DNA from: Nectonema munidae
Lineage: Eukaryota > Nematomorpha > Nectonematoida > Nectonematidae
Direction: 5' to 3'
DNA: 64,000 bases
NCBI GenBank assembly: GCA_030549495.1
Contig: JAUIRK010000370.1
Span: 1-64,000 of the forward strand
Position numbers and translations under genes: made by a program. Positions 51,662 to 63,211 of this stretch are shown piece after piece. Below the pieces are notes generated by a model. It worked only from the letters and a program-made list of their open reading frames with translations. It did no database searches and was not told the DNA's origin. Position 1 is the first letter of the stretch. Every line of letters starts with the position of its first letter.

Positions 51662-51735
51662 TTTTTTTAGACCCATGCGCTAAACGGACTTCAAAATTCG
51701 TCTCTTTTGAAATGAGAGATCACTCTGAAACTTAA
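51662..51735. repeat. 74-bp perfect direct repeat, copy 1
   Basis: Identical base for base to 53,668-53,741, 2,006 bp downstream. It contains ACCCATGCGCTAAACGGAC and an imperfect inverted repeat around TCTCTTTTGAAATGAGAGA. Flanking bases differ at once on the right. Confidence 0.95.
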
Positions 51736-53270
51736 AAAAGTACAAAATTTAATTACGCAATTATGAATATTTATGTTGGAAGTATAGTACTTTGTTTTTT
51801 TTGTGAGACCCAAACTGATTGTCGACACTTGAAAAAGCTCAAGAGAAAACACCAACATTCATTTTGAGTAAGATAAAAAGAGCCTTTGAATTATAATTTG
51901 GAATCTGTAGACAAAATCATTCAATTTATAGTTTTTGTAATTAGCTATTATAGAAATTTGAAACATGCTATGCTTCATTACAATATGCTTTTTGACACAT
52001 TTATCATATCATTTTCTCTCCACAAAATGTATTGTGTACTGAATGTATTACCATAACTTTAACTATTTGACTGTCAGTTTGACAATCGTGTCGCAAATGT
52101 TAAAATCGTATGCTTTTTAATAAATTCTATAAAATTCGATTGGAAAAGAAAGACGACGCTTAGTCTTCAAAATTCTGGTACCCAAAGCGTTAAGGAGTTA
52201 ATTACAATTTAAATATGAGGATGTCTCCATTTTATTTTAGTTAGCGAGATAAATGTGGGTGGATGTATTCATCTAGAATCACAGCACTCAAAGATAATGC
52301 GGAGGAGGGAAGAAAACGCATGCGCGAGTATATATCATTGTTGAAACGCAACTGTGTGAGGAAAAGAGTTTTGGCTTGATATCACTCAGGTTAAAGATTA
52401 TGAGAACTGGTTAATATCAAATTGGAAGTTAACCGTCTCATGGAAGGAATGAGGGAGTGCAGAGAGCAGCAGTTGGGAGTGATAACGCGTAATTAGGCTT
52501 TCCAGAAGTCACGAGGCCACCAGATAAGCCAGGATGGTGTGAGAAGTGCGTATATGCTTTGTGAAAGACTCACAGCCCTGCTTACGCCATTTGGTTGGAG
52601 GGGAGTCAGCCTTCGCGCTCTATACATGTCTTTTTCCGTCTCTCTCCGCACCGACACTAGTGAGCATTCGTTCTTGGCGCAATAAAAGTGCATTTTAATT
52701 AGGAACTAAGGCGAAAAAAGCACAGCGTTTCGATGCTGATGCCATAACACAACCAGCAAACATTTCCCCACATTTATTCGTTCCAGCATTGCCTTCAACC
52801 CGCCCAGTTCAACAATGTTAATTTTCCTGTGTTTCTTTTTCCTGGTAAGATTTTATCAATAAAAACTTCCTGCACACCTACAACAGGGATTCACCACGTA
52901 ATGAAAGGATCCATTTTCCCAAGACTTCTTTCGTCGCTATGCTAGCCTTAAAATATTTTTATTAGCAAATTTTGTGGTAAAAAATAACTTTAAAAACATA
53001 TTGTACCCTTATATTGCATATATCTGAAAAGGAACACGTATAAAGAATAAACACATAAGGTTTAATTTAATTTTTTTTTATAAAATAAATATTGCATGAC
53101 CAAATGTTTGCAAATAAAAAAAGAATATGATCATAGGCTTCATAGGCGGCGGAACTATGGAGATAGCATCTGCTTGTACCTCACTTTTCGCCAAATCTTA
53201 GCAAAATAATTAATGCTCGCAATACTAAAAAATATATAATTGCACTTTTGCTCAATGAAATACACAGACA
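51736..53270. other. Region between the 74-bp repeats, with a less AT-rich island at 52.2-52.9 kb
   Basis: 52,240-52,930 is more balanced in base composition, with ACGCATGCGCGAG and AACGCGTAAT. The only longer frame is 66 codons on minus (52,693-52,493), with no recognisable motif. It could be host regulatory or exonic sequence, or an unrecognised element. Confidence 0.35.
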
Positions 53271-53628
53271 GACCTCGCTCATCAGACACTGTCGTTTCCC
53301 ACATATTCTTGTCGGATTAACGAAATTTCTACCTGTATATGCATTTTACAAAGAATCAATACGTCAAACCAAAATGTCATTTATTAAATGAAGTATATAT
53401 ATGTAATATTTATCTATAATGTGGGAAATATGCTGGACAAATGATTACTTCACCACCTTCCGTCCTACCCCAAAGAGATGGGAAACGTAAAGAGCGTAGT
53501 GCGCGATATTCAGGTCATTCATCCACAAATACATTTCAAAGATTGCACTACTCCCTTTGTATAAGCAAGTATCATGGCAGAGTCTATCTTAAAAATGTTA
53601 ATATTTGTCTGTCGGATTAACAAACTCC
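53271..53628. mobile_element. Probable pogo/Tigger-type MITE
   Basis: The left end reads CAGACCTCGCTCATCAGACA and is soon followed by TTGTCGGATTAACGAAAT. The right end reads CTGTCGGATTAACAAACTCC. Paired CCGACA/TGTCGGATTAAC motifs are typical of Tigger/pogo terminal repeats, and the right end inverted resembles the left. No TA target duplication could be fixed. No coding capacity. Confidence 0.4.
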
Positions 53629-53667
53629 ACGAGCATGTTTAAAAGAAATTAGTTCAATTTGATGCAC

Positions 53668-53741
53668 TTTTTTTAGACCCATGCGCTAAACGGACTTCAA
53701 AATTCGTCTCTTTTGAAATGAGAGATCACTCTGAAACTTAA
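53668..53741. repeat. 74-bp perfect direct repeat, copy 2
   Basis: Exact copy of 51,662-51,735. It lies just after the probable pogo-type MITE and before a hAT-like terminus. Confidence 0.95.
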
Positions 53742-53819
53742 TAATCCTAAAAAAAAAGTTTTGATAAAATTTCACTAAAAGATATTTAGATTGACACTAA
53801 AAAGTGTCAATATTTTAAT

Positions 53820-53887
53820 AGTATAAGTGCGGTTCGCAAAGCTTAACACATGTTTTCGTGCGGACTGTGGCTTTTGCCCATCCCTGA
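53820..53887. mobile_element. hAT-like terminus fragment
   Basis: GCTTTTGCCCATCCCTG ends near 53,886; inverted it reads CAGGGATGGGCAAAAGC, then CACAGTCCGCACGAA. This resembles the end of hAT transposons. The other end is not found. Confidence 0.35.
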
Positions 53888-54302
53888 TCTAAAATAGCAA
53901 CTCCCTATTTTCTTGCTTCGGACATCTCCGCTTTCTTGAAAAAGCCGAACTAAACTATATCAAATGTATATACTAATGATAACTCTTTTAAAAATACTTT
54001 GCAATAATACTTAAATTTGAAAGATGACTTCAGATTTGAATTGCCTGTCTGTTAATATTCTAAACTTGACTGTGGTTGAGAACAAAAATTTTATAATCTT
54101 AATATTTCTACCTTAATAAATATACAGTCACTTACATCTAAGCTCCAAGATCTAGAATTTTTTTCAGTAAGTTTCAACAAAGTTTCGGATTTTTGTTTGA
54201 TGTTATGGCGATTCATGAGGCATACTTTTGAAGTTTTCTTTATAATCATTTTTACAAGGTCAATAAAAGTGTACATCATTGATATATACATAATACAGAC
54301 CT

Positions 54303-55960
54303 CCTAAAAAAGCTAAAATTTTTGAAGAAAGTTCTTTGGGATGAGTTCAAAACGTATATTGATACACAACAATCTCATATCAGAAAACAAGTCACCCCTA
54401 TGAGAAACGAAAAGAACAATGGATGAGTACGGATTTGCTGATTGAAATAAAGAATGCTCAGGAAAAGTATGAGGAAGTCTTCTAGTTTAGTCTATGAAAA
54501 TCTCTTTACGCAGCACAAAGCTTTGATGAATGAAGTTAAAAATAAAATTAGACACTTGAAACGTGAGCACTATTCTAAAGATTTTACTTCTTGGAATCAA
54601 AATGCCAAAAGTTTTATGGCGAAAACTCAACCCAATCTTCAGCACCAAAAGCAAAGGAAAAATAACTTTGATTGATGAAGGTGCTCTTTGTTGGAAATGA
54701 GTGACAAGTTGCAAATACTTTAAACAAGTACTTCACTTCCCTTTATACATCTAGGAGTGATTGATTCAATTCATGAGATATACAATTGAGAGGATAATCA
54801 AAACAATTCCTTTAAATTTCATTAAATTTCAACAAATGAATGAAGAATGATGCAACTGAATACCACGGAATCTTTGTAAACCATTTGAAACTTATAAAAA
54901 TTACATCTGTAAAGTGTTGTTCATAGCTTTCAACAAGTGTATATAGTGACCTTTCTTATTTCCCTAGTCCATTTAAAAAAACCAAAGTCATTTCAGTATA
55001 TAAAAAGGAAATAGAGGAGATGTAAAAAGCTATCGCCCAATATCAATAATTTGCTCAGTTTCAAAAATACTTGAAAAAATTCTACACGCCCAGATTACTA
55101 ACTAATTTAGATTCTACAAATGTTCTAAACAGCTTTCACTTTGGTTTCAGGAAAGGATATTTTTTCTATTGAATTGTTGCATTCTCTTTATGTTAATAAA
55201 ATCATTAATCAATCTTGAGAGCAAGAAAGATGTTCTATCATTTACACAAAATTTTGCACCAAAACTTGGAGTTTCTTTTTTACTATTTTCACAATAGATC
55301 CCAATTAGTTTCCATAAATAATTTTAGATGAACTGAGTCATCTGTCACTTCAGATGCACCGAAAGGAGAATCTTTGGTCCGTTACCCTTTTCAATGTTTA
55401 TAAATGGAATATATGACGCAAACACAAATATTGTGGTATTTTTATTTGCTTACGACATCTCAATTATTGTTTCCTTTGATCGTGATTTGGATTATAAATC
55501 AACTCAAATGTCCTTGAATGTTAATCAAGAGAATTAACGCCCACGTTTTGACATATTTACAGATACTGATATTGAAGGTGGTGAACATTTTAACTCCTTA
55601 GGTCTGGTCATAAATAAAAAGTTGACACGGAATGAAGCACACACAGTATTTAAGTAGAAAGGTATCAAGTGTAATGGGTATGCGAAAAAAGACAAGAATC
55701 ATTTTACCTGTTAAAATAAACATTCGTCTGTATAAAACTCATTTGCAACCACATATAACCTGCAGTGTCATCAATTGGGGGCAATCTGACACTTCTAGTC
55801 GCGTATGTTTACAAAAAAAAAGGCATTACGTGTCATTTTTGAAATCTACTAAAAATCGATTGACTTATTTCTTTACAATCCTATGTATTATACGAAGCGC
55901 TTAAACTTGCTACACAAAATACTTGCTAATGTTGTCTTGTTTTGGAAGAAGATATGTTTT
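54303..55960 (+). pseudogene. Decayed non-LTR retrotransposon, reverse transcriptase region
   Basis: Fragments in several frames follow the order of a LINE ORF2. First is a Lys-rich stretch (RKQVTPMRNEK, 54,390-54,680) before the RT. At 54,985-55,090 come the signatures TKVISVYKK and SYRPIS-like text with ICSVSKILEKI. At ~55,350-55,480 is APKGESL (the usual GVPQGS box), then FSMFINGIYD and a FAYDIS segment where FADDT is normal. At 55,590-55,880 is the C-terminal thumb (FNSLGLVINKKLT, SSVMGMRKKTRIILP, INWGQSD). The C-terminal style suggests a CR1/Jockey-like clade, but I am not certain. Many stops and frame changes; no endonuclease domain or tail seen, so it is 5'-truncated and old. Confidence 0.75.
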
Positions 55961-56759
55961 CCTACTCATTTTTTTACCTTATATTTTTCAAATTTTGAAA
56001 AAAATATAAAAAAATTTATTTTCTTTCTTGCTATAAAAATATTTTTTTGCAACATATAAAACTGTTATTCTTGCGAGAAAAAGAGTCTCCTAAATTTCAA
56101 TGAGTTACCATTTTTTCTGCTAATGTTCATATATATATATCTCATATAATGTTTCATTGTTACCATAGCAAATCGGATTGCTTTATTTTTCACTTTTACT
56201 TTGTTTATATATTTTCACCGTTTGTTTAAATCTTTTTATATCTTTCTTTGCTGTGCTTTATGTGTACCATTCTTCTTCTTCTTATATATCGTGAGAACTT
56301 AAACAAAACGGAAAATGGAAAACATCTCATAGAGGAAAGATACCGTAGAAACTGCCTATGATTAACATATGAGCCTAAGAACTTGATTCATTGCCTCTTT
56401 CATAAGATAGTAAAAATTTAAGTTTTTTTTGACATTTTTGTTAATTTATTCATATTCACATTTTATTATTATTTAAATATTTTTACTGCTAAAATTTATT
56501 GAACATTTTTTTAGTTATCGTCGAAAGCTAGAAATCGATTTGCGAAAAGAAAGGGTGGTGAGCAATTAAACTAAAATGAACCTGGAAAACAAGTAAAATG
56601 TACTTGATGACTGGTTGCATAATTATATTATCCAATCATTAAAATGATATAATGCAAACAGTATGAAAATTCTCTAAACTGGATCCTTAGGAAACCGACA
56701 TTTTCTATGTACTGAAAGACACTTTTCGTCCTGATTTTTTGTCCTTCAAGTCATTGGTA
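55961..56759. other. AT-rich DNA between LINE and Tigger relics
   Basis: No gene recognised. The last few hundred bases may be unreadable Tigger 5' sequence. Confidence 0.4.
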
Positions 56760-57104
56760 AAATATCTATTGAAATTCGAACTTAAATTTTTGGAAAAACA
56801 CAGATTTGGTTTTTTGTAAACCGAAAATTACATAAATAACAAGGTGTCCGATAAAATTTTGGCTCATCATAAATCCTTGACACACAATTTACAGTATGCG
56901 ACATACTGAAAAAAGCCGGCACATAAATAAATTTTTTTGAAAAGAACGCTGATTGGAAAAAGAAACGTCTTGAAATAAATTCTAAATTTGACACTTTTCC
57001 TATTGGATTTTGCGAGAAAAGGCTGACGTAGATGAAAAAACAGTAGAAGTCTGAATCCAAAGAATTTCTTATATACTTGAGATTTACAAGATACACGATG
57101 CATT
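56760..57104 (+). pseudogene. Tigger/pogo-type transposase, N-terminal part before the insertion
   Basis: Reading toward the insertion point, one frame gives EKADVDEKTVEV, then IQRISYILEIYKIHDAY. This is the stretch that in Tigger transposases precedes the first catalytic Asp (W..rLp.il..Y...DiyNaDET). Further upstream, NADWKKKRLEINSKF in another frame resembles the GWL.rFK.RH region. The reading frame is broken several times. The segment ends exactly at CGATGCAT, and the gene resumes at 59,322. Confidence 0.65.
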
Positions 57105-59313
57105 AGGGTTATGAATTTTTTTTTCTTGTTTACCCTGCAGTATTTTTCAATGAACTTTTTGATATAAAAATAAAATATGCCAATAAAATTAATTTATTTT
57201 TCAAAAGGTTATCCCACAATGCACTTTATGTTATTTTATATTCTAAATTTTCAAAAAATTTATTATAAATCAAAAAAAATATTTTAAATATTTTATTTAA
57301 AATTTAATTGAAAGTATTTTTTAAAACAAATTTTAAATTTAAATATTTGTTCGTTTTACAGGTTTTTTCAGCAGTTTTATTGCCCTTTCTGCAATAATAT
57401 TTGTTCTCGGTATGTCTATAAGCGATGTAACTTTTACCCAGTGATTTTTAAAGCACTTTTGCAATTTGTGTTTTGAATGAAAAAAAGAGCTTTTCATAGT
57501 TGTCTTGCTGAATTTTTTTATAAAATTCACAGCTTTTTCTAATCTTTTCCTATGATCAGGTAAAGAAAATATGCAATACGAGCATAAATGAATGGCTTTG
57601 CAATTCCATCGAGCGTTGTGTAGTACAGGTTCCAATTTATTGCAGGCAACTTGTCTTTTTCTTTAAAAATTCTATACGCATAACATAATGTAAACAAAAA
57701 TTTAAAGTCATCTCTCTCTCCAACCAAGGTTTTCAAAATCAGGCATTTCAATTTCAGGTGTGTACAACTTTTCTAACTTATCATAATTTTTATAAATCCA
57801 TTCTTCATACATGGATCAATTGAGATTAATGGAAAATAACAATCAAGAATATGTCTTAAACTTCTGCCTAAAATGTGATGTTTGCAACCAACAAATTGAG
57901 GTTTAGTTAAACCTAAATTCAACATTTTCTGGTGAAGTCTTACTACAGCTCCTGCAAAACGACCAGTATTTGTAGGCGTAGTATCGCATATAATCATTTT
58001 TATGCTAGACCATGCAGCATTCTCATCTAGCCTGGAGGCTTTATTAATCCTTCTGAAATGCTTTTTGTGGAGCTGTTTTTAGTCTAAACACTCCTAAATT
58101 AATTTTGTGTTCAAGATTTTGAAGACACACTACTTCATATTCTTCAAGTTTTTTTTTATCATTTTTAGCAATCTTTTGCCGTCAAAATGTAAGCACAATT
58201 TTTTTGTGTTTCCAAGATTTTATTAATTTTTAATTGCATTGATTTACCACTCGCAATCATACTTTTAAATATTCCAGATTGTGTTCGAGTTAGCAAGTTT
58301 ATTCCCTAAGACTTAAACATACTTTTGATGCTTTGTTTGTAGAAAGCGATAGACTTGTCGCCAATTTAAAGGATTGTGATGTAGAGCTTTTGTTTTTTTT
58401 TTGCAGTTTTCTAAATTAAACTCATCTTCACTGGAATCAGAGCTGAATGATAATTCACTAGAGTTTTTGTCATATTCAGAATGCATAAAAACTTTGTTGT
58501 TGTGAATCTTTTCGTCTTTTTGATGGGTGAATAGAGGAAATAGAAGCAAGTTTATTTCTCGCATACCCTATTTTTCCTTTTCATTCAATTTGTTTACTAT
58601 AAGGAGCTTTATCTTCTTTGAGCAACCAGTTTCCATTTACTTTGCTATAACAAATAAATTTAATATAGCTTCATTAAATTTTTTTTTAGAATACTTTTCA
58701 TTTTTTCATATTCTAAAATAAATTTTTTACCTTTGGCAACAATTGCTTGTTCACTTATTTGAGGAAAACTCATTTTATCCCATAAGCTAGACAATTCTTG
58801 AAAAATTTTTTAATCCTTACTTGTTTAAATTTTTCTTTCTCTAATAAGGTATGGTATAGACCTAGAATATCAATTTTTTTTTAGGTAATCTTGTAAAATT
58901 TTTAAAGTCTTCAATATAGTCTTGCATGCTTTGTTTTCGATAATAATTTTTTTCTCCAAATTTGAGAATTTTTATTAACAACAGAATTGGATTTAAATTG
59001 AGACATTTTTAATAAGAAAAAACAAAGTAAAAAATGTGTGTTTCTAAAAATAAAAAACTTTAATATATAAATATTTTAATTACTAAATATCCTTTTTTAA
59101 AAGCCGTTTTAATTTAACAAAAGTTGACGTTTTTATTTGTTTTTTTAATTGTCAGTGTCTCATGCAAGAAAAGTGAATTTTAGAGCCTGGGGAAAGTTTT
59201 TTTGTTGAAATTCACATATTTTTTTATTTTTTTGTTTTTTATAAAAATGTTCACTTGAAAAAACGTCAGGGAAGTAAAAATTAAAAAAATTTTTTAAAGT
59301 CATAACCCTAAGT
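57105..59313 (-). mobile_element. hAT-like DNA transposon inserted in the Tigger pseudogene
   Basis: The ends are inverted repeats of up to ~100 bp. Left TTAGGGTTATGAATTTTT matches the complement of the right end (TTAGGGTTATGACTTT), and both continue with TTTAC, CCTG, TTTTTCAA and TGAAC blocks. CGATGCAT stands directly left (57,097-57,104) and three bases beyond the right end (59,314-59,321): an 8-bp duplication as hAT elements make, with a tiny change at one end. Ac-like hATs start TAGGGATGAAA, similar to TAGGGTTATGA. The inserted gene is on the minus strand and broken. Confidence 0.8.
57339..59004 (-). pseudogene. hAT-like transposase pseudogene of an unnamed invertebrate family
   Basis: It starts MSQFKSNSVVNKNSQIW near 59,004. 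Next, at 58,800-58,500, comes LWDKMSFPQISEQAI, LFVIAKVNGNWLLKEDK and SIHPSKRRK; an acidic stretch (SSDSSEDEF) follows. The core has LHFDGKRL near 58,190, then ICDTTPTNTGRF at 57,997 and FVGCKHHILGRSLRHILD. The C-terminal part has HNARWNCKAI and DIPRTNIIAERAIKLL (57,635-57,339). The DTTxxNTG...CxHHIL arrangement parallels the second Asp and Cys-His region of hAT transposases. I recall similar proteins as uncharacterised transposon products in aphids, Hydra and crustaceans. Several frame changes and stops mean it is not functional. Confidence 0.72.
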
Positions 59314-59314
59314 C

Positions 59315-60019
59315 GATGCATACTGTGACGAGACGGTTTTTTCGTGCTTTGAAGAAAAAAACTCTTGAAACGAAATCAAGCAGTCTCAGTGTCAAAAGAT
59401 TTCGAAATAGCGGCTGAAGTAGAGAAAACCAAGAGAGATGAGATGTGTGAAAATTGATCGTATGCCAGTTGCGAACACTTCCAATAAAAAGCATGGATGA
59501 GCTCTCAACTTTTCACTGAGTAATTGACGGAGTTTAATGGAGATGAAACTGCAAAAAAGAAAAATTCAATAGTTTTTAGACAGCGTTACCTCTAACACAC
59601 ATGTTACAACTGATCTTTCTAAATTCACATTGAAGTTTCTGTCAGCTAATACTACTTCTCTCATTCAGCTACTTGACCAAGCGATAATCCATTCGTTCAA
59701 GGCAAAATCTCCAAAATTGTAAATACTGAAACTTATAACAAAAAAAGACATTGTAAACATAGCAGTCGACTTGGTCAAGTCTAACACTATTCTAGATGGG
59801 CTCCAATGGACTTCGACAACGTGGCAAGACACTAAAGGGATTATATCTGGATGCTTCAAAAGCTGCAGGTTTCCAGTTGATAGATCAATAGAAGAGGAAA
59901 ATGCAGAAGCTTATTACAAGTCGCCAAACAACTTTTTGATTGATCTCAAACAACAGAAGGTGACAACAACTGGGAGATGTGCATCCTTGAAAACTACGGA
60001 TATAAATATTTTCATTTAG
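59315..60019 (+). pseudogene. Tigger/pogo-type transposase, catalytic part after the insertion
   Basis: The gene resumes in the same frame across the CGATGCAT junction. The first catalytic Asp is in YCDETVF (59,327-59,329; family NADETGLF). KAWMSSQLFTE follows (family kAWMt..lF.eWl), then the second Asp in FLDSVTSN (59,579-59,581). LSANTTSLIQLLDQAIIHSF contains the third Asp at 59,675-59,677 (family FLPpNTTSliQPlDQ). The spacing between second and third Asp is 32 residues, as in Tigger. The C-terminal helix motif is LQWTSTTWQDTKG then CFKSCRFP. Stops and frame changes make it a pseudogene. With the N-terminal part it is one transposase gene split by a younger element. Confidence 0.85.
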
Positions 60020-63000
60020 GAAAAATGTTTGATGATCCTTTTCTAAGAGCAAATCTTTTTAATGTTTCTTCCATCTTCCTACGATTTAGAATGAGATAGA
60101 GTTGAAATAATAAGGACTGTATTGGAACAAATCGAAATTACCGGTTCCCTTGACAAACCTGATTTTTGTTACCACCATGAGTTTTCGGTTCTGTATAAAG
60201 AAATATTTCATCATCTCTGATTATATTAATACTTAAAAGAAGAAGTAACATGAACTTGTCAATATAGAAAATTTTAAACAAAAGAAACAAAATAAAATGA
60301 GGCAAACTCTGGAAGCAATGTCAGAAATTCAGAGATTTCATGAAATCCGTAAAAATTTCAGAAAATTCGTGGATTTACTGTTTCATATAGCGATTTGATG
60401 TATTCACTAGTGCCTAATGATTTCCTGGAAAATTCGTGTAATTACAGAGGTGACACTCTAGTTATTTCGTGAAATTCATTGAAATTGTAAAAAGTCTCTA
60501 GTGATTTTTATCAATTTATGCTTTTAAATAAAAGCGTTATTTCATAAATTCTTTGAATCTTTTAGGGATAATGAAAACCCTGGTCTCACAGCTTTACTAA
60601 AATAAAGGATCTTTTGCACGAAAATGAATTGTCTACCTAGAGGAAAGGATGTTTGGAACACATTACTATTGTATTTAAATCATATCATTTTTTTATCTGT
60701 AAAATTATATATCTTAGATCTGGCAAGACCTCCAGGGAGGCAACTTGCGGGAAATTATGATCGGAGGTGTGGCAAAAATGGTCAAATACTGAAAAAACTT
60801 ATTCAAAATAAAAATTGTCGGACAACATTTTACATAGATATTGAAAGCAGCATTTCGAAATTCTACACAAAAGTTCAGAACACTTAACTTTGAAATTGAG
60901 GTTTATTTCATGGAAACTTTAAGGGGACTTTTAAGGGATATTAGGACTTTTAAGGGTAACCAAATTAAGATCTACAAAAGCAACATTTGTCATATCTCTC
61001 ACAAGGGTTTCAGAAAAAATCTACTTAGGAAAAAAGCCACCCCCCCCCCCTCATTTCATCACTGAGGAAATGAAAATAGCCGGTTACGAATAGGGTTAAG
61101 ATATTGGATGTTAACTTCTTTTTTCCTTAACTACTTCTAAAAGCGTTAAAAAAAGTAGTTAACAAAAGTTACAAAATTGATGAAAGTTTTTGCTTACCAA
61201 ATGCAAACCTGATAAAACTTTGATTAAATATTTTGAAGAAGTTTCAAATGCCATAAGCTAAATCAAGGCTTTTTTTTCCGGCTTAAGAAATATTTGAAGT
61301 TACAGGAAAGGGAACTGAAAACTTGGAAAAATAATTATTCCAAAGTTTATTAATTTTGAAAGCTACTAACGTGAAAAAGAGCGGAGAAAATTTTGTAACT
61401 AAAATACGGCCTTCTCTCTCTCCCATGATTATGAGCACTTATGGAAGAGGGAATCCATAAAGATTTTAATAAAAAAAATTCTATTTTTATATCTGTAAAA
61501 AGTTTTTTTTCTGTAAGATTCAAGTTTTACCTGTTAATTGCCGAAAACCTATTTTCCCTATTTGTATAAATGAATTGATTTGAACCATTCATTAACAGCC
61601 ATCTACTGTATGAATCAATAATATATACATAATTCACTTTGAATTTCTATAATGATGTGTTCAATTGATTAATCTTGCTATTTATCAAGTTTTTGAGTCA
61701 ATCATGGGATTTTTTTACTATCTGAAGGCTCTTTTTGAGTAAAAACATTTAAATTCTCATTTTGGAATAAAAATTTTTGAAAACAAAGTAAAACCTTCTT
61801 TCTTGAAGCTTTTTTCCCATTTTTTAAATACTTCATTTTGGAATTATCTTATTTTACGTAGATTCTTTCAAGACAAGTGAATCCATCGAAGCATTTTGTA
61901 GAAGGAAGAGTAAGTTTTTGAATTTTATAATTTAATCAACCAAAAATATCCTGTTATAAATGTGCATATTTTTAGCGTAATATCTCGTCTAAAATTGAAG
62001 CCAATTTTGTAGAGCCTTTTTTCTATAGTAGATTATTTGAAATATAATTGAAGTAATGATGACTATAGAGCCAAAATTTTGAAATAAAGTATGCCTTCTT
62101 TTCCAACCAGATCATTTTTCACGACATCTCGTTTTAGTTCATGATATGCTCTGTGTATATTCAATTATAAATATAACCATATATACTTTAATGGGAAGAT
62201 ATGCTAATGAGAAATGATTCTAAAAACCATAAGCTTTTATTATAAAAAAATTCTAAAGCTCCATAAAAGAGAATATGAGAAATGCTGAAAATAATTAAAA
62301 TTTTTAGGGCAGTGTTCAATCTTGATTGACAAATCACATTTACCGTGCATCACAAAACAAAATACTGCATTTCGAACTCTTAAAATTCAGCCTATTTTAA
62401 TAGCTACCTCAATAACTCTTTGAAAGGCAAATCAATATGTAGTCATTTAACTAATTATTATCTTTCCTCTAATTAAAACTAAAAATGTGTTGTTATTATA
62501 GCGACTAACTAGTCCGTTTTGCAAATATCTGATTACAGGTAAAAAAAATGGCGCAATTAGCTAATAGCAAACTAAACAAACTATATTCCTACACCCAATA
62601 TGGCTGCGCGTATTTTTATTGCGAGAGACTTACATTTTTTCGAATTCCTTTGTCGTAATCAGTTAAAAGTCAATAAAGTCTTCCGTTCCATTTTTGTAAG
62701 TACTCTAGATTTTGTTAAAAAGTTAATAAGTTTACAAACAAAGAGTAAGTGTTTAACAATTTTTGAATTGCTTTTATATACACTGAAGAGTTGACAAACG
62801 AACTAAAAATATATTTCATTTTATAATTATTAGTTTAACATACATACTTGCTTTAACGGTTTCATTTTTTCGTGGATTCCACGAGTAAAAAAATTGCTCA
62901 ATTTTTAAAGGGGGTCAATTAGGATATTTTTTAATAAGTATTAAGAGTAGTTCCTATGGAAATATTTTTATGATTTGTGAGCATACTTTTATCTAGAAAA

Positions 63001-63211
63001 TGTTTACTTTGAATTTGAAACTTAGTTACACTTTACACTATTTGAAAAAGACTTCTTCTTCTAAACATTAATCACGCTAAATATCCTGATATTCTTTTTA
63101 ACAGTACGACATTGCCACATGAAGTCAGATCTAGAGTAGTAGTATCCAAGATTTTCATACATCATAATATTTTTTGAAAAGATATCATTTTATTGTAGTA
63201 ATATAAATATA
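60020..63211. other. 3.2 kb of AT-rich DNA with no gene seen
   Basis: Frames of 64-87 codons at 60,624, 60,841 and 62,600 have no recognisable motif. A run of 11 C lies at 61,040-61,050. The Tigger right end should lie in the first few hundred bases but I could not identify it. Confidence 0.45.

Noticed and set aside
57105-59313. TTAGGG at the insert ends as telomeric repeat
   Set aside because: A single TTAGGG occurs at each end as part of a longer inverted repeat, with no tandem TTAGGG.
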